In this document: one piece after another, positions 17,249 to 25,991 of the stretch
Numbering within the stretch: the first letter of the stretch is position 1
Layout of the letters: every line of letters begins with the position of its first letter
Assembly: GCA_017558115.1 (NCBI GenBank)
Contig: JAFYWG010000062.1
Span: 1 to 62,773 of the forward strand
DNA from: Alistipes sp.
GTDB lineage: Bacteria; Bacteroidota; Bacteroidia; Bacteroidales; Rikenellaceae
Reading direction: 5' to 3'
Length of the DNA stretch: 62,773 nucleotides
Notes under the pieces: generated by a model
What the model was told of the DNA's origin: nothing
Seen by the model: only the letters and a program-made list of their open reading frames with translations
Databases searched by the model: none
Made by a program: the position numbers and the translations under genes

Positions 17249-17281
17249 AAGTGGTTGCCCCTTGGGACAACCACTTTTTTG
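17249..17281. terminator. Bidirectional intrinsic terminator
   Basis: Stem AAGTGGTTG / CAACCACTT with T runs on both strands (TTTTTTT on plus; ACTTTTTTAT on minus). It separates the convergent permease and the small lipoprotein cluster. Confidence 0.85.
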
Positions 17282-17282
17282 T

Positions 17283-17588
17283 TTATCTGGCACTATCGTC
17301 TCTTAGTTGCAGAAGCCACTCTAACGAATCGGCAAACTCACCACACGCCCTATCGCTCTCGGCTATAAGCTCTGCGCGACGCACAGCATCACATTCGGCA
17401 AATGCCTCTTTACGCCTTTCGCATATGTCGTTGTAGCGCGCATCCATAACCCGTAGGAGTGAGTCGCAATCGATAATCACCTCCTCTGTCTGCATCTCCG
17501 CCACATCGGCTTCATTGCTCTTGGCAGTGCCACCACACGAGGCAAGCACTGCCAAAGCTAATAGTGCAATATATCCTTTAGTTCGCAT
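17283..17588 (-). CDS. Small lipoprotein, unknown
   Basis: 101 residues. Signal peptide with lipobox LASC (Cys18), then a short Glu/Asp-rich helical region with two Cys (DCDSL, AECDAV) and one more (RACGEF). No recognised family. Last of three adjacent small minus-strand genes, 21 bp after the coiled-coil protein, and followed at once by the bidirectional terminator. Confidence 0.65.
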   Translation of the reverse strand: MRTKGYIALLALAVLASCGGTAKSNEADVAEMQTEEVIIDCDSLLRVMDARYNDICERRKEAFAECDAVRRAELIAESDRACGEFADSLEWLLQLRDDSAR

Positions 17589-17609
17589 TGTGAACTACAA
17601 CTCAAACTC

Positions 17610-18350
17610 CTATTGCTCAACCTCGGTCTCACACTCGAAATCTGCCTCAACTACAGCCTCTACCTCGGGCTCCTCAACAACGGGAGCTTCGCCACGCTGC
17701 AAGCGGCATGCAAGCAATACAAGATCGATAGAGTACTCAAGTTCCTCGATTTCAGCGATGTTACCAGCGATATCCTTCTCAACTTCGCCAATCTCCTCGA
17801 GACACTTCTGATCGAGTGAGCCACCAGAACCACTCCATGCAGCTTCAGCAAGCTGCTCCTTGTGTGCTGTCAATTGGCAGATAGACTCCTCCAACTCCGC
17901 GATAGCTGCTCGCTTCTGGGCAATAATCTGAAGTACCTCCGCGTCGCTACCAAGCTCCATGCGCCATGCAACATCGATATCGTTGAGATGCTTTGCAAAC
18001 TCCTGCTGTGCAGCCTCAAGACGCTCCTCCTCTTTGCGGATAGCATCACGACGATCACCCGCAGCGATGATATAGGGCTCTACGAGTGCCTTGAAGTGCA
18101 TAGCTGTAGCGCCATTATAGCTATGGCGGTACGCCAACTCATACTCATAGGCGAGCTTCTCGAGCTTACGCAAGTCGTTCTCAGTGCGGATGGTCTCTAC
18201 CTGCTGACCAATCTTATAGGCATCCTTCTCGGGTGTAGTGAGGTGGAGCTTAGGCTCGTGGAGGTATGATATAGCAAAAACACCTACGATGAATAGCGCA
18301 CCAATCGCCGCTACTGCAAGATTCTTCTTTGTCTTAGTCTTCATAGTCAC
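17610..18350 (-). CDS. Single-pass coiled-coil envelope protein, unknown
   Basis: 246 residues (two adjacent ATGs, 18350 and 18344). A lysine-rich N-terminus is followed by one membrane helix (about 11-28), then a mostly helical, heptad-like charged region (about 55-200: RKEEERLEAAQQEFAKHL, KRAAIAELEESI) and an acidic Val/Glu tail. Membrane-anchored with the coiled coil probably in the periplasm. No family is recognised; its position between two tiny lipoproteins suggests a shared envelope role. Confidence 0.65.
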   Translation of the reverse strand: MTMKTKTKKNLAVAAIGALFIVGVFAISYLHEPKLHLTTPEKDAYKIGQQVETIRTENDLRKLEKLAYEYELAYRHSYNGATAMHFKALVEPYIIAAGDRRDAIRKEEERLEAAQQEFAKHLNDIDVAWRMELGSDAEVLQIIAQKRAAIAELEESICQLTAHKEQLAEAAWSGSGGSLDQKCLEEIGEVEKDIAGNIAEIEELEYSIDLVLLACRLQRGEAPVVEEPEVEAVVEADFECETEVEQ

Positions 18351-18357
18351 TATTGTT

Positions 18358-18639
18358 TTACAACTCGCTCAAAATAGAATTGGTCTCCTCAAGGTATTTG
18401 AGGTATGCCTCGCCACCAATCTGGTCGCGGAAGGCCTCCTCATACTTCTCAAGCTCTACACGCACCTTCTTAAACTCCTCATAGCTCTGCGCATCATAGG
18501 CCATGTAGCCCAACTCGAAGCTCATATCCTCAGCCACGGTCATTGCATTCTGATCGTCGATAACAATCTCCTGCTGTTTCTTCTCTGCGCAACCCACTAC
18601 GGCAGCTGCGGCAGCAAGCATAATAAATACTCTCTTCAT
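18358..18639 (-). CDS. Small lipoprotein, unknown
   Basis: 93 residues. Lipobox AVVGC (Cys17) followed by a short linker and a helical domain rich in Glu and Tyr (YMAYDAQSYEEFKKVRVELEK). No recognised family. It starts 35 bp after the RlmI-like gene ends and 8 bp before the coiled-coil gene, so it is the first of the three-gene set. Confidence 0.65.
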   Translation of the reverse strand: MKRVFIMLAAAAAVVGCAEKKQQEIVIDDQNAMTVAEDMSFELGYMAYDAQSYEEFKKVRVELEKYEEAFRDQIGGEAYLKYLEETNSILSEL

Positions 18640-18673
18640 ATATTCTGTCTATTTTTGTTTCACTTGGGTTAAC

Positions 18674-19885
18674 CTACTCTACGTAGACCACCAAACCCTT
18701 CAGATATTCACCCTCGGGGTGGTAGATGTTAATGGGGTGGTCGGCGGGCTGTGTGAGCTGACCTATGATGCGCACCTTACGCTTGGCGATAGCCGCCGAG
18801 GTAAATATCGTGGTGCGGAACAAGTCGCGGCTTACAGCCTGTGAGCACGAGAAGGTGAAGAGGATGCCTCCGGGGCGAATCTTCTCTATGGCACGTGCAT
18901 TAATCTTCTTATAGCCCTGAAGTGCATTACCTAACACCTTGTGGTGCTTAGCAAATGCGGGAGGATCAAGGATGATGAGGTCGTAGCTGTCGTCGATATC
19001 CTTGAGGTACTCCACGGCGTTGCAAGCGATAGCCTTGTGTGGTGCATCATCACCAAAGTTGATGCGTACGTTCTCGTCCGCGAGCTTCACGGCACGCTCC
19101 GAGAGGTCGATGCTCACAACCTCGCGCGCGCCACCTGCAAGTGCCGCAACAGAGAAGCCACCCGTGTAGCAGAAGGTGTTGAGCACCTTACGGCCACGCG
19201 AATAGTGGCGCACAAGGTCGCGGTTCTCGCGCTGGTCGATGAAGAAACCTGTCTTCTGACCCTCCTCCCAGTTGACCTTGAATTTGAGGCCATTCTCCAA
19301 GACGATGTTGTCGCGCTCCGAAGCTCTACCCCACAAGTAACCATCGATAGCACCGAGGTCAGCCTTGAAGGGGAGCGTCTGCGAGCTCTTATCGTAGATA
19401 GCCTCAATCTCATCGCCATACACCGCGCGGATAGCCTCAGCAATCTCCATGCGCGAGAGGTACATACCTACCGAGTGGCACTGCACAACGGCAGTACGCT
19501 CGTAGATGTCTACCACAAGGCCAGGCAAGAGGTCACCCTCGCCATGCACAAGGCGGTAGCATGTTGTCTCGCTGTTGTGCGCAATGCCCAACGCCTCGCG
19601 GAGGCTCTTTGCCGAAGCGATGCGATTGTGCCACCACGCGCTGTCGATATCCTCGCGCTCGAACGTAAGCACACGCACGGCGATCGAACCAATCTGATAG
19701 TGGCCACGTGCGATGAAATCACCCGCCTTGGTTACCACATCGACGATGTCACCCTCCTCGAGAGGTGCTATGCCCTCGCTAATGCGCTCAATGGCACCAG
19801 AGAATACCCATGGGTGGCGGCGCTCCAACGACTCCTCCTTACCACGGCGTAGGTGCACGATGCTAAATGTCTGCTTATTCGTCAT
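18674..19885 (-). CDS. rlmI: RlmI-like 23S rRNA cytosine-C5 methyltransferase
   Basis: 403 residues. An N-terminal PUA RNA-binding domain (HPWVFSGAIERI at about 24-35) is followed by a central EEHEE-like domain and a Rossmann SAM domain: NTFCYTGGFSVAAL is the SAM-binding motif I, VVSIDLSERAV binds the ribose, and DLIILDPPAF (about 310) is the catalytic DPP motif. FTFSCSQAV carries the conserved Cys. Family members make m5C in 23S rRNA. The order with a DEDD exonuclease and RecQ is typical of Bacteroidales. The E. coli target position is not guaranteed here. Confidence 0.88.
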   Translation of the reverse strand: MTNKQTFSIVHLRRGKEESLERRHPWVFSGAIERISEGIAPLEEGDIVDVVTKAGDFIARGHYQIGSIAVRVLTFEREDIDSAWWHNRIASAKSLREALGIAHNSETTCYRLVHGEGDLLPGLVVDIYERTAVVQCHSVGMYLSRMEIAEAIRAVYGDEIEAIYDKSSQTLPFKADLGAIDGYLWGRASERDNIVLENGLKFKVNWEEGQKTGFFIDQRENRDLVRHYSRGRKVLNTFCYTGGFSVAALAGGAREVVSIDLSERAVKLADENVRINFGDDAPHKAIACNAVEYLKDIDDSYDLIILDPPAFAKHHKVLGNALQGYKKINARAIEKIRPGGILFTFSCSQAVSRDLFRTTIFTSAAIAKRKVRIIGQLTQPADHPINIYHPEGEYLKGLVVYVE

Positions 19886-19892
19886 ATATCAC

Positions 19893-20591
19893 TTAGTTTT
19901 TGTTCTCGTTATGCTCTCTATGGCGATGGTGACGCTTGCGCGCACGCTTCTGTGGTGCATTCAACGTCTCCACTACACCTCGACAAGAGATGATGTGTGG
20001 CGGCTCGGCCTTTGGTTCACACGCCATGAGGTGGTTCAAGATGCGAGGACATACCCACGCATCGGTTGCTGCATACTCCTGCTGCTGGAGGGTTAGCTGC
20101 TCGGCATCCCAGTTACTTAGGCGCTGTGCCTTCGACACGCGCTCACCCAAGACTATCGCCGAGAGCTTGCGTAGGCTCTTCTCCTGTATGCCCCAGCGTA
20201 TCGCCTCATGCTGCAAATCTACGAAGCCGTCGGCTTTGAAGTCGCGCAGGGCGTGCAATGAGCGTATATCGCCCATGATGTCGGCACCCACCTTAAGAAT
20301 CTCGTGCGAGCCCAACACCTTCAATATGCGGTTGTCGAGGCGTATGCGCGAAAGGCGAAAGAGGTAGCACGTATCGGGGGTTGATAGCTGCAAAAGCGAC
20401 ACCTTATAGCTCACGCCAGCACGGAACGATGGGCGCGTCTCGGTGTCGAAGCCTATCATCTTGTATCGACGCAGATCCTCGCATGCCGCACCAATATCGC
20501 TATCCTTGTCTACCACAACTATGCGACCAGGGAAGTGCGCAGCAGGAAGTGCCGCCACCGTATCGTTATCTATGGTCTCCAAGAATGCCAT
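19893..20591 (-). CDS. RNase D-like 3'-5' exonuclease domain protein
   Basis: 232 residues with the DEDDy exonuclease core: GFDTETRPSF (first Asp/Glu), LKVGADIMGDIRSL (second Asp) and YAATDAWVC (Tyr and last Asp). There is no HRDC domain, so it is the short form common in Bacteroidetes. The C-terminus is basic (KRARKRHHRHREH) and may hold nucleic acid. It is 7 bp upstream of the RlmI-like gene, in the same direction and just after RecQ, pointing to nucleic acid maintenance. Confidence 0.85.
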   Translation of the reverse strand: MAFLETIDNDTVAALPAAHFPGRIVVVDKDSDIGAACEDLRRYKMIGFDTETRPSFRAGVSYKVSLLQLSTPDTCYLFRLSRIRLDNRILKVLGSHEILKVGADIMGDIRSLHALRDFKADGFVDLQHEAIRWGIQEKSLRKLSAIVLGERVSKAQRLSNWDAEQLTLQQQEYAATDAWVCPRILNHLMACEPKAEPPHIISCRGVVETLNAPQKRARKRHHRHREHNENKN

Positions 20592-20621
20592 TTGAAAGGT
20601 TTAATTTGTAAAATTAACGTG

Positions 20622-20629
20622 CAAAGTTA
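20622..20629 (-). promoter_or_regulatory. Possible internal -7 box before the exonuclease gene
   Basis: TAACTTTG on the minus strand overlaps the recQ stop region, 31 bp before the exonuclease start. No matching -33 TTG was found. Confidence 0.35.
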
Positions 20630-22549
20630 CTTAATATATTTCAGTTTACCGCGCTCCGAGAGCAAAATTTTACCCTCGCGCACCAATTTGTCCACAATTT
20701 CGACCACGCGCTCACCCTCTTCACCTAACTCTGTGACCAATGTTTTTATATCCATTTCGCGACACGCAAGCAACTCCTTAACCCTTATCTCGCACTCGTC
20801 GTCGCCCCTATCAAGACGCTTGGCACGCAGGCAGACGTCGCACACGCCACAGGGCGTAGCCTCCATGTCGCCAAAGTAGTTTTGGATGATTACACTACGG
20901 CACTTATCCTCCGCAGTCGAGTATTTGAGCATGCCGTTGAAGCGCGCCACGGTCATATCGTAGCGATGGCGGTAGGTCTCTGGGGCGATAAATAGATCAG
21001 TCGTAGGTAGGCGCTCCGAGTCGAGGTATAGCATCGGGGTGCGCGATGCGGGGATGTAACGAATGACGTGCATGCGCCACAGCATGCGTAGCATCTCGTG
21101 TACACGCTCAGCACTAAGACCCGAGAATGCCGCAATCTGCAACTCGTCGATAGAGCGGAAGTGTGTGAAGACACCATTGTAGTGGCGCAGTATGGTGCGC
21201 AACACAAGGTCCATGTCGTTGCCTCCAGCGTTTATCTTATATAGCGCGTCGCGACTGCATGTAAACATCAGCTTGGCAGGGTTATCCTGCTCGTCGACTA
21301 ATGTCAGCAAGTTGTTCTGCTCCAATATTTTGAGTGCACCCACCACGACATTTACCGAGAGGCGAGCGTTGTGACAAAATTCGTATATATTGAATGGGAA
21401 TGAGCCACCCTCGCCATCGCCTATGGCTATTTGCAGGTGGTTCATAACAAGTTCGTAGACGCGCTTTATCTCGGCAAGCGGCGGGAACTCCGCCTTGAAG
21501 AGTCGCACAATGCGGTCGGCCTCATCCTTTGAGGTGAGCAACACAGCGTAGCTACGTGCACCATCGCGTCCTGCACGTCCCGCCTCCTGATAGTACGCCT
21601 CCAACGAGTCGCACATGGCATAGTGCACCACAAAGCGCACATCTGCCTTGTCGATACCCATGCCAAAGGCGTTTGTAGCAACCATGATGCGCACCTTGCC
21701 CGCAACCCACTCATCCTGACGCAGCGAGCGCTCAAGCGATGGTAATCCCGCATGGTAGAAGTTTACACTCTCACCCTCTGCGCGCAGCTGCTCACACAAC
21801 TGTTCACAACCCTCGCGAGTGCGAACATAGATGATACCCGCACCCTCGACATTACGCACAATGCGGAGCACATGCTCCAATTTATCCTCCACACTACGAA
21901 CGACATACGACAGATTTGGGCGTGCAAAACTTGTGCGTATGATGTGCGAGGTATTGAAGCCGAGGTGGTGCATGATATCGCGCGACACAATATCGGTTGC
22001 CGAGGCTGTGAGTGCCAAGACCGTGGCCTTAGGCTGATACTCTCTAAGTTCGGCGATGCGCAGATATGAGGGTCGGAAGTCGTAGCCCCATTGCGAGATA
22101 CAGTGCGCCTCATCCACGGCTATGATGCTCACGTTCATGCTGCGCAGACGCACACGAAAGGCCTCCGTAGCGAGGCGCTCGGGGGCTATGTATAGGAGTT
22201 TTACGTCGCCATAGGTGCAGTTGTCGAGCGCAATCTCTATCTTGCGCGAGTCCATGCCCGAGTGCACAGCAACGGCGGGGATACCCAACTTACGGAGCCT
22301 ATCTACCTGGTCCTTCATTAGGGCGATAAGTGGCGTTACGACAATCGCAATGCCCTCGCTCATAAGCGCAGGTACCTGATACGTCAGCGACTTGCCACCT
22401 CCCGTGGGCATTAGTGCAAGGGTATCACGACCCGCAAGCACCGCATCTATAATCTCGCGCTGCTTGGGTCGAAAGGCCTCATAACCCCACCACTTTTTAA
22501 GGACCTCCTCAGGGGTCGTGGCCTCGATATGCTCCTTGCTGTCGGTCAT
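20627..22549 (-). CDS. recQ: ATP-dependent DNA helicase RecQ
   Basis: 640 residues. Walker A PTGGGKSLTY, DEAH box AVDEAHCISQWG with the aromatic-rich loop, and motif VI GRAGRDG. The zinc-binding RQC domain (CRSVIIQNYFG then CGVCDVC) lies at about 545-600. The C-terminus ends in a small winged-helix-like segment rather than a clear HRDC domain. It unwinds DNA 3'-5' for recombination and repair. The gene begins 3 bp after the GH20 stop, so it is co-transcribed with it. Confidence 0.95.
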   Translation of the reverse strand: MTDSKEHIEATTPEEVLKKWWGYEAFRPKQREIIDAVLAGRDTLALMPTGGGKSLTYQVPALMSEGIAIVVTPLIALMKDQVDRLRKLGIPAVAVHSGMDSRKIEIALDNCTYGDVKLLYIAPERLATEAFRVRLRSMNVSIIAVDEAHCISQWGYDFRPSYLRIAELREYQPKATVLALTASATDIVSRDIMHHLGFNTSHIIRTSFARPNLSYVVRSVEDKLEHVLRIVRNVEGAGIIYVRTREGCEQLCEQLRAEGESVNFYHAGLPSLERSLRQDEWVAGKVRIMVATNAFGMGIDKADVRFVVHYAMCDSLEAYYQEAGRAGRDGARSYAVLLTSKDEADRIVRLFKAEFPPLAEIKRVYELVMNHLQIAIGDGEGGSFPFNIYEFCHNARLSVNVVVGALKILEQNNLLTLVDEQDNPAKLMFTCSRDALYKINAGGNDMDLVLRTILRHYNGVFTHFRSIDELQIAAFSGLSAERVHEMLRMLWRMHVIRYIPASRTPMLYLDSERLPTTDLFIAPETYRHRYDMTVARFNGMLKYSTAEDKCRSVIIQNYFGDMEATPCGVCDVCLRAKRLDRGDDECEIRVKELLACREMDIKTLVTELGEEGERVVEIVDKLVREGKILLSERGKLKYIK

Positions 22550-22552
22550 CGC

Positions 22553-24646
22553 TTATCGCACAACTATCTCATCTACAAACAAGAAGCCGGTATAGTGACT
22601 GCGATGTGCCTTGTAGCGTATGTAGCGTGCCTTGGCACTACCCTCCCAGCCGAACGACTTGAACGAGGGCAGCTCATCCAATACTACTTCGTGCTCAATC
22701 TCTGCAATCTTTGTGTAGTTCTCGCCATCCTCAGAAATGGCAATCTCTACCAAGCAGGGCATAAAGACACCCGGTCCGCATATCTGCATAAAGTCAGCGG
22801 AGATGCTCTCGATTTTCTTGACCTTCTCCAGGTCGATGATTACATCTACGCCACCGCGACCCAAGAAGCCCTGCCAGCGCTCATCGGCATAGGTCCATGT
22901 GCCACGCTTACCATCCGTAAGCGTTGCATCCCACGCCGCAGCATACTTTGGAGCGTAGTAGCGCGAAGGCTCGAGGTAGGTTACGCTTTTACCCAATGCC
23001 AAGTGGTCGACATCCTCCAACGACTCGGGGCGGTTGCCAATCTCATTCTTAAGGTCAAAGGGGGTGTAGCCCTCCTCAATCATGCGGTCAACAATGTCCA
23101 CCGCGCGACGGCGGAAGTCAGCAAAATCCTTGTTGAATGGCCATGACCAGCCGATCTCCGCAATGGCGATAGCGCGGGGCCACAACATATGCTCGTAGTG
23201 CCAATCCTCGACAATAAACTCTGCCCACAAATTAGCCTGAACACCAAGTATATACTTGCTCACATCCTTCGACATAGTTGCAGGGGCGGGGTCGTACGAA
23301 TATACCTTCTCCAAAGGAAGATAACCGCCGATGCTCTCGGGCTGTGAGTAGGGGGCATCCTGTGGTGCATCGATATAGCAGTAGCCGTGGGGCGACATAA
23401 CAACCTTATGTCCCGCCTCGGCAGCCATGAGACCACCCTCCTCGCCACGCCACGACATAACCGTAGCGTTGGGCGCAAGACCACCCTCCAAAATCTCATC
23501 CCAGCCGATAATCTGGCGGCCACGCGCATTGAGGTACTCCTCGATGCGGTGTATCATGTAGCTCTGCAACTCGTCTACGCTCTCCAAGCCCTCCTCGCGC
23601 ATGCGACGCTGACAATCCTCACACTGCACCCAGTCGCCCTTGCCAGCCTCGTCACCACCAATGTGGATATACTCCGAGGGGAATATCTCGATAACCTCGT
23701 CGAGTATCGCCTGCATCATCTCGAAGGTAGCCTCCTTGCCAATGCAGAGGTCGCCCTGACGCTCTGGGGCGTGTGTACACTTGAGCTCGGGGTATGCCGC
23801 TAAGACCTCGTCAGAGTGGCCTGGCATCTCTATCTCAGGGATGATAGTCACGTAGCGGTCGGCAGCGTATGCAACCAACTCGCGCGCCTCAGCCTTTGTG
23901 AGGTAGCCACCCGAAGCACCCTCCGTGCCCTCATCGACAAACTTACGGTCGCCATACCACCAGCCCTTCCAATCGTGGGGTGTGCGCCATGCGGCGTAGC
24001 TTGTGAGGCGAGGATAACTCTCTATTTCGAGTCGCCAGCCCGCAGCATCCGTGAGGTGCAAATGTAGGCGGTTCATCTTCAGGCGCGCCATCATATCTAT
24101 CTGGCGCTTAAGAAAATCCACACTACGGAAGTGGCGTGATATATCTATGAGCACACCGCGATAGCCGAAGCGTGGGTAGTCTGCAATAAATCCTGTCTTC
24201 CACTCGCCACTCTCAACCAACTGACGCACAGTCTGGAGAGCATAAAACAGGCCTGCGGCATCGTGGCCCCAAACATACACATTGTCTTTTTCGGTTAAAA
24301 TTGAGTAACCCTCATTATTGCGCGTATATGGCATAGGGTGCAACGAAAGAACGATGCCACCCTTTTTGGGTTCACGCTTTACAACCTCGAAGTTGAGTCC
24401 CGCAGCCTCCGCCGCAGCGATAAGGCGCTCCCTATCCTCGGGTGATATATCGCTATGTTTGCTGATGTCAAAGTAGAGTTTAAGCTCTTGCGTGAAATCG
24501 AACTCACCCTCCTCAATGTGGATATGATTCAAAAATGTATCACTCATGCAAAGAGGCGCAGGGGTGATAATATTATCATACTGTGCCGAGAGTGTGGCAC
24601 AGCTAATCAAAAAGGCAAATAGGATTGTAAAACGTCTCATATACAT
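22553..24646 (-). CDS. Family 20 beta-N-acetylhexosaminidase, secreted
   Basis: 697 residues with signal peptide (FLISCATLSAQ). A GH20b N-terminal domain (about 30-155) precedes the (beta/alpha)8 catalytic domain, which opens with PRFGYRGVLIDISRHF. The catalytic Asp-Glu pair is in IHIGGDEAGKG (about 337-347), with HLHLTDAAGWR and IPEIEMPGH upstream. The C-terminal ~140 residues resemble a discoidin-like galactose-binding domain. It removes terminal GlcNAc/GalNAc from host or peptidoglycan-derived glycans. Mature N-terminus begins with Gln, not Cys, so it is periplasmic or secreted rather than lipidated. Confidence 0.93.
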   Translation of the reverse strand: MYMRRFTILFAFLISCATLSAQYDNIITPAPLCMSDTFLNHIHIEEGEFDFTQELKLYFDISKHSDISPEDRERLIAAAEAAGLNFEVVKREPKKGGIVLSLHPMPYTRNNEGYSILTEKDNVYVWGHDAAGLFYALQTVRQLVESGEWKTGFIADYPRFGYRGVLIDISRHFRSVDFLKRQIDMMARLKMNRLHLHLTDAAGWRLEIESYPRLTSYAAWRTPHDWKGWWYGDRKFVDEGTEGASGGYLTKAEARELVAYAADRYVTIIPEIEMPGHSDEVLAAYPELKCTHAPERQGDLCIGKEATFEMMQAILDEVIEIFPSEYIHIGGDEAGKGDWVQCEDCQRRMREEGLESVDELQSYMIHRIEEYLNARGRQIIGWDEILEGGLAPNATVMSWRGEEGGLMAAEAGHKVVMSPHGYCYIDAPQDAPYSQPESIGGYLPLEKVYSYDPAPATMSKDVSKYILGVQANLWAEFIVEDWHYEHMLWPRAIAIAEIGWSWPFNKDFADFRRRAVDIVDRMIEEGYTPFDLKNEIGNRPESLEDVDHLALGKSVTYLEPSRYYAPKYAAAWDATLTDGKRGTWTYADERWQGFLGRGGVDVIIDLEKVKKIESISADFMQICGPGVFMPCLVEIAISEDGENYTKIAEIEHEVVLDELPSFKSFGWEGSAKARYIRYKAHRSHYTGFLFVDEIVVR

Positions 24647-24660
24647 AATTATTTATTAGG

Positions 24661-24668
24661 CAAAGATA
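24661..24668 (-). promoter_or_regulatory. -7 box for the GH20-recQ run
   Basis: TATCTTTG on the minus strand, 14 bp before the GH20 start; no clear -33 TTG. Confidence 0.5.
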
Positions 24669-24686
24669 GCAAAAATTTCGGATAAA

Positions 24687-24722
24687 GAAAAGGGGCTGCG
24701 CAGCGTTATGCCACACAACCCC
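24687..24722 (-). terminator. Terminator of the phage-derived cassette
   Basis: On the minus strand GGGGTTGTGTGG pairs with TGCGCAGCCCC (with G-U pairs), followed by TTTTCTTT. It separates the cassette from the GH20 promoter. Confidence 0.65.
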
Positions 24723-24731
24723 AAAAACAAC

Positions 24732-25139
24732 CTATTTCAAGCTAACAAAGAGTCTCCAACCCTCCTCCACATCGGCAAGGTTTGCAGCCACGCCATTCTC
24801 GATTTTAGACATCGCCGCAACGATAGGTATCATATCCATCTCGGCGCGTGTATCGACAGTTTCATCGGGCATAACACCCGAATAGTCAGCAACAAAGCGC
24901 ACGTAGCCCTCGGTAAAGTTCTCCTCGGGCGGAGCATAGCGGTTGAGCATCTGGCGGATGGTGGTTAGTCCATAGCGACTGCGATAGGTGTCGAGAAGCA
25001 CAAACATAGCACGATAGCCATAGGCCATAGAGGAAAACTCCTTGAACTCGGGGTCGCGGCTTGGGTGCACTTCGCCCTTGTAGCGCACCCTCGAGCGGCG
25101 TATATTGCCAGGGTTATTATTACGAAGACCTCTACTCAC
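24732..25139 (-). CDS. Phage lysozyme-like protein (structural protein P5 type)
   Basis: About 135 residues when started at the GTG at 25139, which follows AGGAGG by 6 bp and overlaps the holin stop by 8 nt. A longer in-frame start at 25205 lies deep in the holin gene and is less likely. The N-terminal GLRNNNPGNIRRS is the hallmark of the P5-like muramidase family found in many Bacteroidetes prophages, followed by FSSMAYGYRAMFVLLDTY. It would cut peptidoglycan during particle release. Holin directly upstream supports a lysis role. Last gene of the cassette. Confidence 0.75.
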   Translation of the reverse strand: MSRGLRNNNPGNIRRSRVRYKGEVHPSRDPEFKEFSSMAYGYRAMFVLLDTYRSRYGLTTIRQMLNRYAPPEENFTEGYVRFVADYSGVMPDETVDTRAEMDMIPIVAAMSKIENGVAANLADVEEGWRLFVSLK

Positions 25140-25557
25140 CACCCACCTCCTTTCCGATGCGGCGCTTAAACCAGCGACTAAGCCACTCGAAGAGCGGAGC
25201 ACCACTTATGCGTGCAGCATTCTCAACAAACGACCATAGCTCCACACCGCAGACAAAGCCCGTGAAGATATTGGCGAGATTGAGGTGCATAAAGCCGAGG
25301 ATCGTAGAGTCTATAATCCACATCATGACGATGGCGAGGGCCACAAATCCCGCCTTTGCCACGGTGCGCCACGCCTTGCGGCTCTCCAAGCGCCAACTTT
25401 CACCCGCACGCTTAGCCTCGGCACGCGAGGCAAAAATGCCCGTGAGAAAGTCGATAGAAATAAAGAGCATCGCCGAGGCGATAAGTGGGGTTATGGGGCA
25501 AAGCATACCCAAAAGTGCCACGACAGCACCGCTAAGATACTTGAATAATATTTCCAT
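25132..25557 (-). CDS. Phage holin family protein
   Basis: 141 residues with three hydrophobic segments (about 7-35, 67-84, 88-104) and a basic C-terminus (RWFKRRIG). The SIDFLTGIFASRAEAKRAGE segment after the first membrane stretch is typical of the Holin_4-type families of prophages. It would form membrane lesions that let the lysozyme-like protein reach the wall. It overlaps the upstream gene by 26 nt and the downstream lysozyme-like gene by 8 nt. Confidence 0.75.
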   Translation of the reverse strand: MEILFKYLSGAVVALLGMLCPITPLIASAMLFISIDFLTGIFASRAEAKRAGESWRLESRKAWRTVAKAGFVALAIVMMWIIDSTILGFMHLNLANIFTGFVCGVELWSFVENAARISGAPLFEWLSRWFKRRIGKEVGGE

Positions 25558-25987
25558 AGATAAAACAACGATTTAGGGGGTTAGTTTTAGGGTTATACTC
25601 CGCATAGTCGGCACTATGCGAGTTGAGATGTTCCGAGAGGCGGCGCGTGAGTGCCACGGCCTTCTCCCTTAGCGCACGCATAACACGTTCCGTGTGGTCG
25701 TTCACCGCTTCGGTCACACGACCCTCGGCATAGCAGGTACAGCAGCGCGCCGCGAGGTGGGGCTCGACAATATAGCGCACCCAGGCCGCAACCATAGGCT
25801 CTACATACTCCGCCACAAGGTCACTATATGCAGCAAGGGCGTTGTATAGCTCCTCGCCCACAATGGGCATAAGGTAGCGACTCTCAGCCTCGGCGATGTC
25901 GGCCTCCGTGATTGCTGCGGCGCTATATGGCTCCTCGGTGGAGAAGACCAAGGCGTAGGCCCTCTCCGCAGTTATTAACGTCTTCAT
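25532..25987 (-). CDS. Head-completion/adaptor-like phage protein (DUF6712-like)
   Basis: 151 residues, mostly helical: LITAERAYALVF, ITEADIAEAESRYLMPIVGEELYNAL, then a long helical C-terminal half. This helix pattern resembles head-tail connector or completion proteins that follow portal and capsid genes in Bacteroidetes prophages (pattern and context; moderate). It lies 4 bp after the portal gene. Three Cys (CCTC) occur mid-protein, of unknown relevance. Confidence 0.55.
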   Translation of the reverse strand: MKTLITAERAYALVFSTEEPYSAAAITEADIAEAESRYLMPIVGEELYNALAAYSDLVAEYVEPMVAAWVRYIVEPHLAARCCTCYAEGRVTEAVNDHTERVMRALREKAVALTRRLSEHLNSHSADYAEYNPKTNPLNRCFIYGNIIQVS

Positions 25988-25991
25988 AGCA

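Noticed and set aside
18941..19852. 303-codon open frame antisense to the RlmI-like gene
   Set aside because: Long antisense frames are common opposite this codon usage (GAG/CTC-rich). The sense strand has clear methyltransferase motifs; no signal or domain is visible in the antisense product.
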